A DNA stretch of 33,146 nucleotides from Rickettsiales bacterium (GCA_023301245.1 JALZUV010000087.1:1-33146); one strand, 5' to 3'; shown: positions 1 to 9,498, numbered from the stretch's first letter. Notes: generated by a model from the letters alone, not told the origin. Numbers and translations: made by a program.

Positions 1-1
1 C

Positions 2-592
2 GAAGAGGACGAAGCCGAAGAGGACGAAGCCGAAGAGGACGAAGCCGAAGAGGACGACGAAATCACGGAAGACGCCATCCTCGAAATGTCACACAAAGAG
101 CTAAAAGAGGTCATCGAAGAGAACGAACTCGAAATCGACCTCAACGAGTACAAGAAGACGGCTAAGGGCCTCAAAGAGCTACGCGCCGCCGTCATCGAAT
201 ACCTCGAAGAGGACGAAGAGGAGGACGAAGAGGACGACGAAATCACGGAAGACGCCATCCTCGAAATGTCACACAAAGAGCTAATCGCCCTTTGCGAAGA
301 CGAAGAGCTGGAAACAGACCCTGACGACTTTAAGAAGTCCAGCAAGGGTACTGCCAAATTCGCCAAAGCCATCATTGCGGAACTCTCCGAAGACGACGAA
401 GCCGAAGAGGACGAAGAGGAGGACGAAGACGAAGAGCAGCCTTACACAAAGAAAGAGTTAGAGGCGATGCCAATAGCTGACCTCAAGAAACTCTTCTCTG
501 GTTGGGACTTGGGCAAATTCCCTAAGGGCGCTGAAAAGGTCCAACGGAAGAAAGCCATCGCGACTATCCTTGAAGCGCAAGACGAGGATTAA
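2..592 (+). CDS. Acidic repeat protein with LEM/SAP-like helical repeats; 5' end lies outside the window
   Basis: Frame open from base 2 with no start needed; Glu/Asp-rich linkers separate repeated DEITEDAILEMSHKEL units; C-terminal YTKKELEAMPIADLKKLF resembles SAP/HeH motifs. Confidence 0.8.
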   Translation, partial: EEDEAEEDEAEEDEAEEDDEITEDAILEMSHKELKEVIEENELEIDLNEYKKTAKGLKELRAAVIEYLEEDEEEDEEDDEITEDAILEMSHKELIALCEDEELETDPDDFKKSSKGTAKFAKAIIAELSEDDEAEEDEEEDEDEEQPYTKKELEAMPIADLKKLFSGWDLGKFPKGAEKVQRKKAIATILEAQDED

Positions 593-597
593 ATCTT

Positions 598-1707
598 ATG
601 CCGATCAAGAAACGACCAATCAAAATGGGCGGGTCTATTCGGAAAAGAAAGGGCGCGGGGAAACCTGCGCCCAAATCTTTTAAGTTAGCGGGTACAGAGG
701 TAGGCGAAATCCTTCTCGACGCTAACACGACCTACGGCCTAGGTACTGCTCAAATGGGCAGAGACATCAAACCCATAAAACGTATTCGTACAGGGATATT
801 TGCGTTAGACGTAGCGTTAGGTGGTGGTTGGATGCCCTCTCGTGCCGTTATGGCGTACGGGGAAAAATCCACAGGTAAGACGTCCATAGCCATGCGTACA
901 GCGGTAAGGATGCAACGACTATTCCCAGACCAAATCGTCGTATACATCGACGTAGAGCACACATTCGATATGATTTACTTCGTCAAGCTCGGCGGAGATA
1001 AGGACCGTATACTTATTGTGGAGCCAACATCTGGCGAACTAGCTGTGGACATGGCCGATGCTATGATACGCGCAGCCGAAGTCTCTCTCGTCGTTGTGGA
1101 CAGTATAGCTATGATGGTCCCTATGGCGGAAATCGACGCATCAGCCGATGCAAACCAAGTGGGCATACAAGCGCGTCTTATAAACAGATACGTGCGTAAG
1201 ATGACACAAGCCATCATGGCCGAACGTCATCGCGGACACAGGCCCTTGGTATTCAACATCAACCAGTTCCGCATGAAGATCGGCGTATCCTTCGGGGACC
1301 CTAGGACACTTCCGGGAGGCAAGGGATTGGAGTTCTCTACCTCGCAGCAACTAGAGACCCGTATTAAAAAGGATATGGACAAAAACAAAATGGTTATGCG
1401 TAACGAGCATACCGTTGTGGTCACGAAAAACAAAACAGGCGGACGTTATACCGAAGCCAAGTTTAAAACCGTTGTCACGCCCCATAAAGGCATGCCAGAG
1501 GGTTTCATCGACCAGACGCGGACCATCGTTGATTGGGCTAAGCGATACGACTTATGCGAAGGCCAATACTACATCCCTCTATTGGACAAAAAGTTCCGAA
1601 CCTACGATGAAATTACAGCGGAGTTCGTAACGGACCCCGAAGCGTGTGATGCCTACCAAGGCGAGATTATACACGCCATCATGGACGATTGGGGCTTGCT
1701 TCAATAA
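598..1707 (+). CDS. RecA/UvsX-like recombinase
   Basis: Walker A GEKSTGKTS, Walker B-like LVVVDSIAMM, RecA-core layout, 369 aa. Confidence 0.93.
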   Translation: MPIKKRPIKMGGSIRKRKGAGKPAPKSFKLAGTEVGEILLDANTTYGLGTAQMGRDIKPIKRIRTGIFALDVALGGGWMPSRAVMAYGEKSTGKTSIAMRTAVRMQRLFPDQIVVYIDVEHTFDMIYFVKLGGDKDRILIVEPTSGELAVDMADAMIRAAEVSLVVVDSIAMMVPMAEIDASADANQVGIQARLINRYVRKMTQAIMAERHRGHRPLVFNINQFRMKIGVSFGDPRTLPGGKGLEFSTSQQLETRIKKDMDKNKMVMRNEHTVVVTKNKTGGRYTEAKFKTVVTPHKGMPEGFIDQTRTIVDWAKRYDLCEGQYYIPLLDKKFRTYDEITAEFVTDPEACDAYQGEIIHAIMDDWGLLQ

Positions 1708-2111
1708 TGACAGGTCATAGAGAAAACCCATGGATGTCCCGCAAACGCAAACGTTTGCAAACCTCCGAAGGGCAACGCCGTTCCCCCAAACAGGAAAAAC
1801 AAACGGCTAAACGTCTGGGGGGACGAACGGTCCATGGCTCGGGGCGGTTCTCTAAGAAAGGGGACGTATACGTGCCAGACCTCCTACGCGTCGAGAGTAA
1901 AACCACACAAGCCAAAAGCTTTAGGGTAACTCTCGACATGTTTGCCAAGGTAGAACGGGCGTCCTTACTCTGTAATGAAATCCCTGCTATGGATATTGAG
2001 TTCCTAGACGATAGGGGCAAACCCACTAAACAATTCGTAGTTCTCGACTTTAGAGACTTCGAAACTCTTATAAAAAGGCTACAAGATGCCGAAGCTCAAA
2101 ATCCCTCGTAA
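1707..2111 (+). CDS. Holliday-junction-resolvase-like PD-(D/E)XK nuclease
   Basis: TAATG overlap with the upstream stop; KRLGGRTVHGSGRFSKKGDVYVPDLLRVESKTTQAKS fits the Hjc-like pattern GSG..GDV..ESK. Confidence 0.6.
   Translation: MTGHRENPWMSRKRKRLQTSEGQRRSPKQEKQTAKRLGGRTVHGSGRFSKKGDVYVPDLLRVESKTTQAKSFRVTLDMFAKVERASLLCNEIPAMDIEFLDDRGKPTKQFVVLDFRDFETLIKRLQDAEAQNPS
1747..1758. repeat. Palindrome GCAAACGTTTGC (within CDS)
   Basis: Exact match. Confidence 0.95.
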
Positions 2112-2988
2112 CGTAGTTCTAGACACGTTCACACAGCCTTTCTACGATAACTATAGAACCCGCCTTACCAAAGACTACCGCTTCCATGTATCGGATATCA
2201 TACAGACCGAAAAATCTAGGGTGTTCTGCCCTCGCCAAAAGGTATTGTGGTTCACACAACCTCGCGAGGAAATGCCCCGCCGCATCACGCCGGGATTTGA
2301 GTTGTTGTTTGCGCGCGGCAACTTCCTTCACGATTACATAAGAGACCGCTTCGCAGACAGAAGCCCCTACGGACACACGCTTTACGGTTGGTGGAAGTGC
2401 CGAAACTGCAAACACGCCCTACCCGACGCTACCCTAAAGAAAGTAGTCCGTAAGAAATGCCCGTCTTGTAAACGTCGTAACAAGAACAAGATAAACAACA
2501 TATGGCAAAACGAGTTATGGGAATACCAAGAGCTGGACCTAGAACACCCATCCCTGCACATAGTCGGTCACCCAGACATGATACTCTTCAAGGACGGGAA
2601 GTATTACCTATACGAGATAAAATCTATTGATCGCGCTGATATAGACTTCTCGGAATTAGATGCACCCTTAGGCGACCATACATTGCAGGCCAGCTTCTAC
2701 TATTACCTTATGAAGATCGCGGGATACAATGTGTCTCCCTATATACGATACATATATGTTGACCGTAGTAACAGCACATTATTCAAAGGGTCCTTCGTCA
2801 AAGAGTTCACAATAAAGCGCAGCCCGTACTCTCGACTAGAGCCTTTTTTGAAGAAGGTCGCCCAAGCGGGAAAAGGTATTGAAAAAAGAAAGTTGCCACC
2901 GAAGATATGCAAGAGTATAACGGGGTCACGAGCCAAGGAATGTGGTCGTGCCGTAGAATGCTTCGCAAAGAGAACCCGCAATGTATAA
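2086..2988 (+). CDS. PD-(D/E)XK (RecB/Cas4-like) nuclease with zinc ribbon
   Basis: CRNC...CPSC zinc ribbon; GHPDMILFKDGKYYLYEIKS nuclease core; C-terminal cysteines. Confidence 0.75.
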   Translation: MPKLKIPRNVVLDTFTQPFYDNYRTRLTKDYRFHVSDIIQTEKSRVFCPRQKVLWFTQPREEMPRRITPGFELLFARGNFLHDYIRDRFADRSPYGHTLYGWWKCRNCKHALPDATLKKVVRKKCPSCKRRNKNKINNIWQNELWEYQELDLEHPSLHIVGHPDMILFKDGKYYLYEIKSIDRADIDFSELDAPLGDHTLQASFYYYLMKIAGYNVSPYIRYIYVDRSNSTLFKGSFVKEFTIKRSPYSRLEPFLKKVAQAGKGIEKRKLPPKICKSITGSRAKECGRAVECFAKRTRNV

Positions 2989-3520
2989 AACTTTCGTATG
3001 TATAGACTTCTCCCTACGGTCCACGGGCCTTGCTATCATGGACCACATGGAGAACGTAGCGGCAACACACCGCATCACAACGAAGTCGGGGCTTTCCGAC
3101 CATAAAACCACGGATGAAATCGTCGGGCAGGTATTCGACATTGTAAACGAAAACCCACACATAGGGAGCATAGAGGACACACTCGTCGTTATAGAGGATT
3201 ACGCCATGGGGCGTTTTCAGGGTAAGAGCTTTGCCCGTGCGGAATGCGTAGGCGCGCTGCTATGGAATTTCCGCCAAGACAGCTACCCTATTATAGCTGT
3301 ATCCCCAACAACTCTGAAATCCTATGTCGCGGAAGGCTATACGGCGGGCAAAGCGGGGAAAGCCACCAAGGCTGAGATGCAAGCCGCCGTACACGGTATA
3401 ACAGGGAATTGGTATGCCAACGACGATATAAATGACGCGGTAGCTCTCGGCTTGTTTGCTAACGCCGTATTCACACAGGGAAAAAAGCTCACATACAGAG
3501 CACGTACGCAAATGGTATAA
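2981..3520 (+). CDS. RuvC-like Holliday junction resolvase
   Basis: CIDFSLRSTG, VIEDYAMG, NDDINDAVALG acidic RNase H-fold motifs. Confidence 0.85.
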   Translation: MYKTFVCIDFSLRSTGLAIMDHMENVAATHRITTKSGLSDHKTTDEIVGQVFDIVNENPHIGSIEDTLVVIEDYAMGRFQGKSFARAECVGALLWNFRQDSYPIIAVSPTTLKSYVAEGYTAGKAGKATKAEMQAAVHGITGNWYANDDINDAVALGLFANAVFTQGKKLTYRARTQMV

Positions 3521-3529
3521 TTATTATTC

Positions 3530-3541
3530 GCAAACGTTTGC
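3530..3541. repeat. Palindrome GCAAACGTTTGC (9 bp upstream of the -35)
   Basis: Exact match. Confidence 0.95.
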
Positions 3542-3550
3542 AAAACCCGC

Positions 3551-3578
3551 TTGACATTTTATCCCCATGCGTCATTAT
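3551..3578 (+). promoter_or_regulatory. Sigma70-like promoter
   Basis: TTGACA, 16 bp spacer, CATTAT; just downstream of a GCAAACGTTTGC palindrome. Confidence 0.55.
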
Positions 3579-3635
3579 CCATTCATCGGAGCAACATTGC
3601 CCCGTCCAGTAAGCCAACAAACGAGGTAATCCATC

Positions 3636-4814
3636 ATGGCACTTAAAAAAAGCACCGCTAAGAAACCAGCGGCAAAAAAGACTTCTTCTAAGCTGAAAAC
3701 CAGCACCGCGAAGAAAGCAGCCCCCAAAGCAACGAAGAAAACAAACAATAAAGTTGCACGCACGCCGTCATACAAAGTCGGAGATCACGCAACGTTCAAT
3801 GGTTATTCCAGCGACAATGACGACCCGCTCTTCGAAGCTGGCGATACGCTTGCAGTGGTAGGCATCGCCAAAGACAGCGAGAAAAACAAGGTCATCCAAG
3901 TGGTTGCCGTCGAAGACTTCGAAGAGCACATGGCCGACCCGAATGCCAAAGACGGCCCAGACGGCGACGAAGTTCTGCCTTCCGAACTTACGAAGATCAA
4001 GAAAGAGAAAGTCGTCAAAGACCCATACGCTCTCAAAATCACTCACGTCGCCGGTATGGAAGAATATCTCGAAGGTGATTTGGTCAACAACGCCAAGGAG
4101 CTTCAAGACGCCGCTGCGCGTTCCACGTTCTACCTTGGGGGTCTTATCACTGAGCTTTACAAGGACCAGCGTTTCCGCAAGGATTACAAAGGTTACGAAG
4201 ACGAGCTTAACGATGACGAGACACCTCGCAAGGGTACTGGTTGGGCGAAGTTCTGTGAGGAAGAGCTTGGCATGTCCACACGGAAAGCTAGCGACCTTCA
4301 AATGGTCTACATGAACTTCGGTACACTCGAAGACTTCGGTACAGACCAGCTCGACGACATCGGTTGGTCCAAGGCGGTCATCATCGCGCCGTACGTTACC
4401 AACGCCAATGCGGAAGAGGTTATCAAGATTGCCGAGAACACGGGCGTCCGTGACCTTCGTGAGGCAATGAAAACCGATTACTTGGAAGATCGTACGTCTG
4501 GCACAAACCGCGTATCTACGTCTATGAAGCGCATCACGTTCGGCCCATTCAAACTTCTCGAAGACCAAGCGGAAAGCGTCGAAGAAATCTTCAAACGCGC
4601 CCGCAAACAGTTCGGTATCGACGACGCCGACTTGTTGTTCGAAGCCATCGTCACTCAGTGGGCTATGGAAAATCTTGGCGAGACAGCATCCAAAGCTGCC
4701 CGCGCTAAGCGCAACAAGAGGCGTAAAGAGCTTAAGGGCAAAAAGGTTGACGTGTCTGCGTCGGTAGAGCACGAAAAGCGCTTGAACAAGCTTATCGAAA
4801 AGAACGACGTCTAA
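3636..4814 (+). CDS. Unknown protein with histone-H1-like Lys/Ala N-terminal tail
   Basis: 392 aa; N-terminus KKSTAKKPAAKKTSSKLKTSTAKKAAPKATKK; own promoter and terminator. Confidence 0.85.
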   Translation: MALKKSTAKKPAAKKTSSKLKTSTAKKAAPKATKKTNNKVARTPSYKVGDHATFNGYSSDNDDPLFEAGDTLAVVGIAKDSEKNKVIQVVAVEDFEEHMADPNAKDGPDGDEVLPSELTKIKKEKVVKDPYALKITHVAGMEEYLEGDLVNNAKELQDAAARSTFYLGGLITELYKDQRFRKDYKGYEDELNDDETPRKGTGWAKFCEEELGMSTRKASDLQMVYMNFGTLEDFGTDQLDDIGWSKAVIIAPYVTNANAEEVIKIAENTGVRDLREAMKTDYLEDRTSGTNRVSTSMKRITFGPFKLLEDQAESVEEIFKRARKQFGIDDADLLFEAIVTQWAMENLGETASKAARAKRNKRRKELKGKKVDVSASVEHEKRLNKLIEKNDV

Positions 4815-4840
4815 ATTGTAATAGACATCGTTTAGGGGGA

Positions 4841-4869
4841 GGGTCGGCCTGTGGGGGCTGGCCCTTTTT
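4841..4869 (+). terminator. Rho-independent terminator
   Basis: GGGTCGGCC-TGTGGG-GGCTGGCCC followed by TTTTT. Confidence 0.8.
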
Positions 4870-4905
4870 CTATTCAAAGGTTGTAAACGTATATGGATAC
4901 GCGTA

Positions 4906-5430
4906 ATGAGTAAGATGACATGGTATCACAAGATACCGCTACCTCAGGGGCGAACAAACGGCAGGGTAAGAAAACGGATAGCCAACTCGTCCAAAGGGAT
5001 AGAGCGCACTATAGCTATAAAGAACCCCCACAACATATACCGTACAAAGAACCTAGGCACCTACCACCACATAGTCGGGGTCCGCGTTAAGTTATTCTCC
5101 CTCAATGACGTTGCCAAATTCTTAGGACTGAACTACCATACACTTAAACGTTGGTACAAAGACGACGCATTGCCCACACCCTTCATCACTTTCAAAGGAC
5201 AGGACCGTTCTCAGCCTATGTGGATAGCGGGTCAGATAAATTGCTTTGTCCGCGTTCTTAACGATATTTACGCTGGTGGTTACGTAAGCGTCCCGTGGCG
5301 GTCCCTACCCAGACATGTAGGTATGATCGAAGCGGGGGCTAAAGAGGCCGTAGACCGCTGGAACCGTAACAACACGGGGGAAAAAGAGGTGGATACTACC
5401 GATAAGTATGGTATCGAATTACACGATTAG
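4906..5430 (+). CDS. Helix-turn-helix (MerR/excisionase-like) DNA-binding protein
   Basis: LFSLNDVAKFLGLNYHTLKRWYKDDALPTPFI resembles an HTH_17/MerR domain. Confidence 0.65.
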   Translation: MSKMTWYHKIPLPQGRTNGRVRKRIANSSKGIERTIAIKNPHNIYRTKNLGTYHHIVGVRVKLFSLNDVAKFLGLNYHTLKRWYKDDALPTPFITFKGQDRSQPMWIAGQINCFVRVLNDIYAGGYVSVPWRSLPRHVGMIEAGAKEAVDRWNRNNTGEKEVDTTDKYGIELHD

Positions 5431-5445
5431 TATGTCCTACACCTC

Positions 5446-5474
5446 TTGCTTTACCTGCACTATTACCCTATAAC
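5446..5474 (+). promoter_or_regulatory. Sigma70-like promoter
   Basis: TTGCTT, 17 bp spacer, TATAAC in the gap before the 5516 gene. Confidence 0.45.
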
Positions 5475-5515
5475 TAACCATACATAACCCCACCCCAAAC
5501 CAATCGAGCGATATA

Positions 5516-6850
5516 ATGGTTTCCTTACTTAATGCCAAGCGTTACGCTAAATTCCCAGAGAACCCCGACGACTACCCCTACGACAAGTTCGAAAGCCTAC
5601 ACCCAGCCCTACACCGCACAGGGACGTATCGCGATAAAGTCACGGGCATCGAATACTTTATCGACCTAGAGTTAGGCGAATGCGAATGCAAAAACGGTAA
5701 CGCATGGATGTGGGACCGCAAGGGCGAGAAATACTACGCAAACAAATATTGTAAGCATAAGCTTAAGCTCATGGCCTCCGCTATCGACGCGGCCATAGCG
5801 GACAAAGGGTCCCGCTGGGATGACGACGAATTACTGTGGACGTATATCAAAGCGACGGGGACCCGCTACAACGTATGGGAAGTCGTCAGCGCTTTCCACA
5901 AAGAGCTACGCCGCGCTGACTTTCCTAAAGCTTGGTTCTGGGGAAATATCCTAATGACCAAGCGCGGGGGCAAAGGTCTCGCTAAGTACATGCTCAATAT
6001 CATATACGAAGAGACACGCGACCACGAACTAGCCGACAGCCTTATTGTTCTCGCTGGCTTGAAGCAACCGTCACCTAAGCAATTGCACAGACACATCGCA
6101 TGGTTCTGCGCTTCGGTTAAAAAGTGGGAACTAGACCACCGCTACGAGGTATTCGAAAGCGAAATGGCAGGCTACGCGTGGCTCGTTAAGAACTACGGCA
6201 AATCTGTAGCCAAGGGTGGGGAAATCATTGACAGCGCCGAATACCCCAAGCTTCGCAAACGTTTGCTAAGTGGTTACAAAAAGCGAGACAAAGCTAAATT
6301 CCAATCAGGCCTTAAGGGTATACAAAAGATGAAAACCATCGGGGGCCAAAAACTAGACGATCACCGCGTGGATTTATTCAACGAGCTTATGCAGATAGCC
6401 GAAGACTTTGGCGAGGACGATGCAATGCGGGTAGGCGAAGTCGTCATGCGCCGCGTTAATAAAGGCTTTCCTATCGGTTACCATGAAATAAACGCCGTAG
6501 CTGACGCGCTAATGGGCGAGACATACGAAGCGGGCCTATTACCCAAAAAGGACAGAAAACACGCCCTACGCATCCCTTTCAAGTCAATAAAGAGGGGTCA
6601 CTTCCCTAATATACCTCTTTACGCTCAAGATAATCATACGTGGCTCGGCAAGGGCCTGCTGCGTAAGCACCCAGAACAACTTCAACCGAACGTTAAGCAA
6701 AAAAACTTAGACTTCCGTATATGCGGGGCGTACTACGGTGTGTGCTGGCGAACGCTTGCCTATAAGCAATTCCAAGCGATTGATTGCGAGTGGCACGAGG
6801 TTAACTGGCCCAAGCATTTACACAAAACAGTCTCCGACCTCTGGTATTAA
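5516..6850 (+). CDS. SWIM-like zinc-finger protein with possible RarA/MgsA C-terminal-like helical region
   Basis: GECECKNGN...YCKHKLK zinc motif; VVSAFHKELRRADFPKAWFWGNILMTKRGGKGLAKYML resembles the RarA post-AAA domain; no Walker motifs. Confidence 0.7.
   Translation: MVSLLNAKRYAKFPENPDDYPYDKFESLHPALHRTGTYRDKVTGIEYFIDLELGECECKNGNAWMWDRKGEKYYANKYCKHKLKLMASAIDAAIADKGSRWDDDELLWTYIKATGTRYNVWEVVSAFHKELRRADFPKAWFWGNILMTKRGGKGLAKYMLNIIYEETRDHELADSLIVLAGLKQPSPKQLHRHIAWFCASVKKWELDHRYEVFESEMAGYAWLVKNYGKSVAKGGEIIDSAEYPKLRKRLLSGYKKRDKAKFQSGLKGIQKMKTIGGQKLDDHRVDLFNELMQIAEDFGEDDAMRVGEVVMRRVNKGFPIGYHEINAVADALMGETYEAGLLPKKDRKHALRIPFKSIKRGHFPNIPLYAQDNHTWLGKGLLRKHPEQLQPNVKQKNLDFRICGAYYGVCWRTLAYKQFQAIDCEWHEVNWPKHLHKTVSDLWY
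6255..6266. repeat. Palindrome GCAAACGTTTGC (within CDS)
   Basis: Exact match. Confidence 0.95.
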
Positions 6851-6859
6851 GGAAAACAC

Positions 6860-7330
6860 ATGCCCGACCAAACTAAGGCAACCGCCGCGCACATATACCA
6901 AGACGGGGGGATATACAGAGACGTTCACGTAGAGCACATGTACGACGCGTTCTTTAACAACGTGGATATATCCGATATTACGCTTGGCAATTTGCAAACA
7001 TACACAAAGATATTTCACGGTGACGACCACCTTGCACCAACAAAAGGTATGTTCGAAAACCTCGCCCTCGCCCACCCATTCTTTACCCAGTTCGGCCACG
7101 TCACGTTGCTACCTGTCGAACCCGAAGAGCAAGTCCCAGCCTTTGCTCATGGTAAAACACACAAGGCATCTATCATATCGTTAGGCGGGGTTCACACCCA
7201 GTACCAATACGCAGACAACTTAGTAAATGCGGGCTTCCTCGCTTACTTACAGCTTGTCCGTCATTACGTTATGGAGCAGTGCACAAACGGAGCCTTAGAC
7301 GGCCTCAGCACAGGTAACACTAAGCACTAA
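6860..7330 (+). CDS. Hypothetical phage protein
   Basis: 156 aa ORF in the + strand operon. Confidence 0.7.
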   Translation: MPDQTKATAAHIYQDGGIYRDVHVEHMYDAFFNNVDISDITLGNLQTYTKIFHGDDHLAPTKGMFENLALAHPFFTQFGHVTLLPVEPEEQVPAFAHGKTHKASIISLGGVHTQYQYADNLVNAGFLAYLQLVRHYVMEQCTNGALDGLSTGNTKH

Positions 7331-7355
7331 TACCAACCACTGGCAGGAGCGAACA

Positions 7356-7802
7356 ATGCCAATACGTAAAAGAATATCCGACCCCTTCGGCAAAGACGTA
7401 AAAATCGTCGAACGTAATATGAAGTACGGTAAGCCCCCCAAGAAGCCTGCACGACCACGCTGGCGGGGGGAAGCAAAACCACTCGGTGACGCCCTAATGA
7501 AAATCCCGCTTAACCATATCATTAAGCGCAAGGACTACCTTATCTACCTCAAAAAGTATTCCAAGTTATTCGCTATCTACGGCGTAACGGTAGACCTCTA
7601 TCCCTGCTACGATAACCTCACGCTTGACGATGCCCACAAGGTATGCACGGGCGTCATGGTTACCCTACACAGACCTATGGTCCACAAATCTCTTTACCCA
7701 AAAATGATCCTAAAAGCTTCCACGGAAAAAGGCATAAGACAAGAGCGATGGTTAGGGACCGTACTTGATTGGATTGAGACCGAAGTTTACGGTAAATTAT
7801 AA
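7356..7802 (+). CDS. Hypothetical protein with MPIRKR N-terminus
   Basis: RBS-like GGCAGGAGCG upstream; stop overlaps the next ATG. Confidence 0.75.
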   Translation: MPIRKRISDPFGKDVKIVERNMKYGKPPKKPARPRWRGEAKPLGDALMKIPLNHIIKRKDYLIYLKKYSKLFAIYGVTVDLYPCYDNLTLDDAHKVCTGVMVTLHRPMVHKSLYPKMILKASTEKGIRQERWLGTVLDWIETEVYGKL

Positions 7803-8776
7803 TGACCAAACGCGCCCGAAGAAAATTAGTAAAGGTTGATGTAGCTGCCGTCCGTGCAGCCAAAAAGCAAGACCTTATAGAAACAGCCGTCGTAGATATA
7901 TTGTCCAACTTTCCTATGGGTTCCCTACGTATACGGTTCTCCGTTAAGACGGTACGCGCTTACATCTGCATACCTAGGGTGCATGACGTACAGCCTATAA
8001 ACACCTTGGCTAGAAAATTTATATATCATGCCACACACGCGGGGACTTCACTGCGCAATCGCAAGGCTGACCCCCCGTCAAGGGTATTGCACATACTAGG
8101 CGAAAACCCTTCCGACAAACTTTCCGAAGCGTTTGGCGATCTGTGGCGTCGTTCTCGTGTAACGGGTACGAATACCTATTGGGTGGGGTCATTTAACTCC
8201 GCTATAGCCGAAGCCCGCAAAGCCCGCAGCGATGATATGCTACGCCCCGAAATTGACGCCACAATGGCCCGCGCCATTAAAGCCTTTACGGACCTACCTC
8301 GCGGACCTTACATGGAGCCAGCGGCCTTAAAAGATACTATAGCGGACCTTACCGCAGCGATTAACCCACCCCTTAAAACCGCGAATTACTTGGAGCGGTA
8401 CGAAGGCATCGGCGGCGACCACAATATCTACATTGTAACGAAACCTTTCGCAGTAGCGGGCAGGCACCACAAGGTCGGAGAGACCTTAGACTTCGCAAAT
8501 GCAGGCGCGGCTAACCGTTACCTACAAGGCGGTGTACTAACACGCGTGGACAACACACAAGTAACTACGGACGATGTACGAAACGCGTCGACCTTCCTAG
8601 CCAGAAAACGAGTCCAGCACCACGCCGCTAGACGTAAGGCTCCCGACAAACCCTTGAGCTTAAGCGAGATAAAGGCTAAAGCGGGTATAACGCCCAGACC
8701 TAAAGTCCCGCCCAAAACTATCCATAGCGCAGAGACGTTCACAGATACTAACGATTGGAACCTAAACGATGACTAA
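7802..8776 (+). CDS. Hypothetical protein
   Basis: 324 aa, TAATG coupling to the previous gene. Confidence 0.75.
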   Translation: MTKRARRKLVKVDVAAVRAAKKQDLIETAVVDILSNFPMGSLRIRFSVKTVRAYICIPRVHDVQPINTLARKFIYHATHAGTSLRNRKADPPSRVLHILGENPSDKLSEAFGDLWRRSRVTGTNTYWVGSFNSAIAEARKARSDDMLRPEIDATMARAIKAFTDLPRGPYMEPAALKDTIADLTAAINPPLKTANYLERYEGIGGDHNIYIVTKPFAVAGRHHKVGETLDFANAGAANRYLQGGVLTRVDNTQVTTDDVRNASTFLARKRVQHHAARRKAPDKPLSLSEIKAKAGITPRPKVPPKTIHSAETFTDTNDWNLNDD

Positions 8777-9350
8777 TGCAGACAAAGTACCCAACCTAGC
8801 GGAAGCTGGTATAGTCGTGCCCGAAAATATGATCGTAGGCAAAACGGAGAAAAGACCTCCTATGGGGTTACAGTTAAAGCTATCCGCACGAAAAGAAGCC
8901 TTGCTTTTATGTACGTTGATACGGGCGGGGACGACCCAGACCATAAAGATGCTTTGGCCTATTGTCTTTTCGTCAAAGTTTGTAAACGCATTGAACATGG
9001 CGGAGAACGAACTTGTCAGGAGTGTCGATGCGAAAGTGCTCGGCAATATAGCCCGCACTATTAAAGCATTCTCAGATGACGAAGGCGTAGCAGCCTATAG
9101 GAACTCTCTCACACAAGAGACCTCTTTGCTTGCCGCAGTATATGTCATAGGTGACTTGGTAGGGCGCGGATATGCAGCACCAGAAGGCAGCGCCCTAGCC
9201 TATGTAATGACAGCGGCTACACAGGGCGCACCCATACTTTTTAGGGACACCACGGAAGACATGGACCGCGTAAATGAATATGCGGAAGTCTTGCTTAGTG
9301 CGGCAAAAAACCATGGCTTTTTATTCGAGCCTCGTTTACTTTCCTCTTAA
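8769..9350 (+). CDS. Hypothetical protein
   Basis: 193 aa, overlaps the upstream gene by 8 bp. Confidence 0.7.
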   Translation: MTNADKVPNLAEAGIVVPENMIVGKTEKRPPMGLQLKLSARKEALLLCTLIRAGTTQTIKMLWPIVFSSKFVNALNMAENELVRSVDAKVLGNIARTIKAFSDDEGVAAYRNSLTQETSLLAAVYVIGDLVGRGYAAPEGSALAYVMTAATQGAPILFRDTTEDMDRVNEYAEVLLSAAKNHGFLFEPRLLSS

Positions 9351-9383
9351 TAACGGAACACACCACCACGCGGAGCAAAAAGC

Positions 9384-9497
9384 ATGGAACAAAATAAAAA
9401 TCAAAAGGCAAGCGAATACTGGCTTGCCCCGATAGCCCGTATCCTAGGCTGCTTGACTATCATCATTTTTGTGCTAAAATTTTTATTAGGAGTTTAA
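9384..9497 (+). CDS. Small single-pass membrane protein (37 aa)
   Basis: CGGAGCAAAAAGC-ATG; translation MEQNKNQKASEYWLAPIARILGCLTIIIFVLKFLLGV. Confidence 0.65.
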   Translation: MEQNKNQKASEYWLAPIARILGCLTIIIFVLKFLLGV

Positions 9498-9498
9498 T

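Noticed and set aside
1-60. GAAGAGGACGAAGCC tandem repeats as a non-coding satellite
   Set aside because: Reads in frame as EEDEA repeats of the acidic protein.
3768-4877. 369-aa minus-strand ORF
   Set aside because: It is the antisense shadow of the well-supported 3636..4814 gene; GAC/GAA/AAG-rich codons leave the reverse frame open. No RBS and no recognisable domain.
6738-6932. 64-aa + strand ORF
   Set aside because: Overlaps two better-supported genes in another frame and has no RBS.
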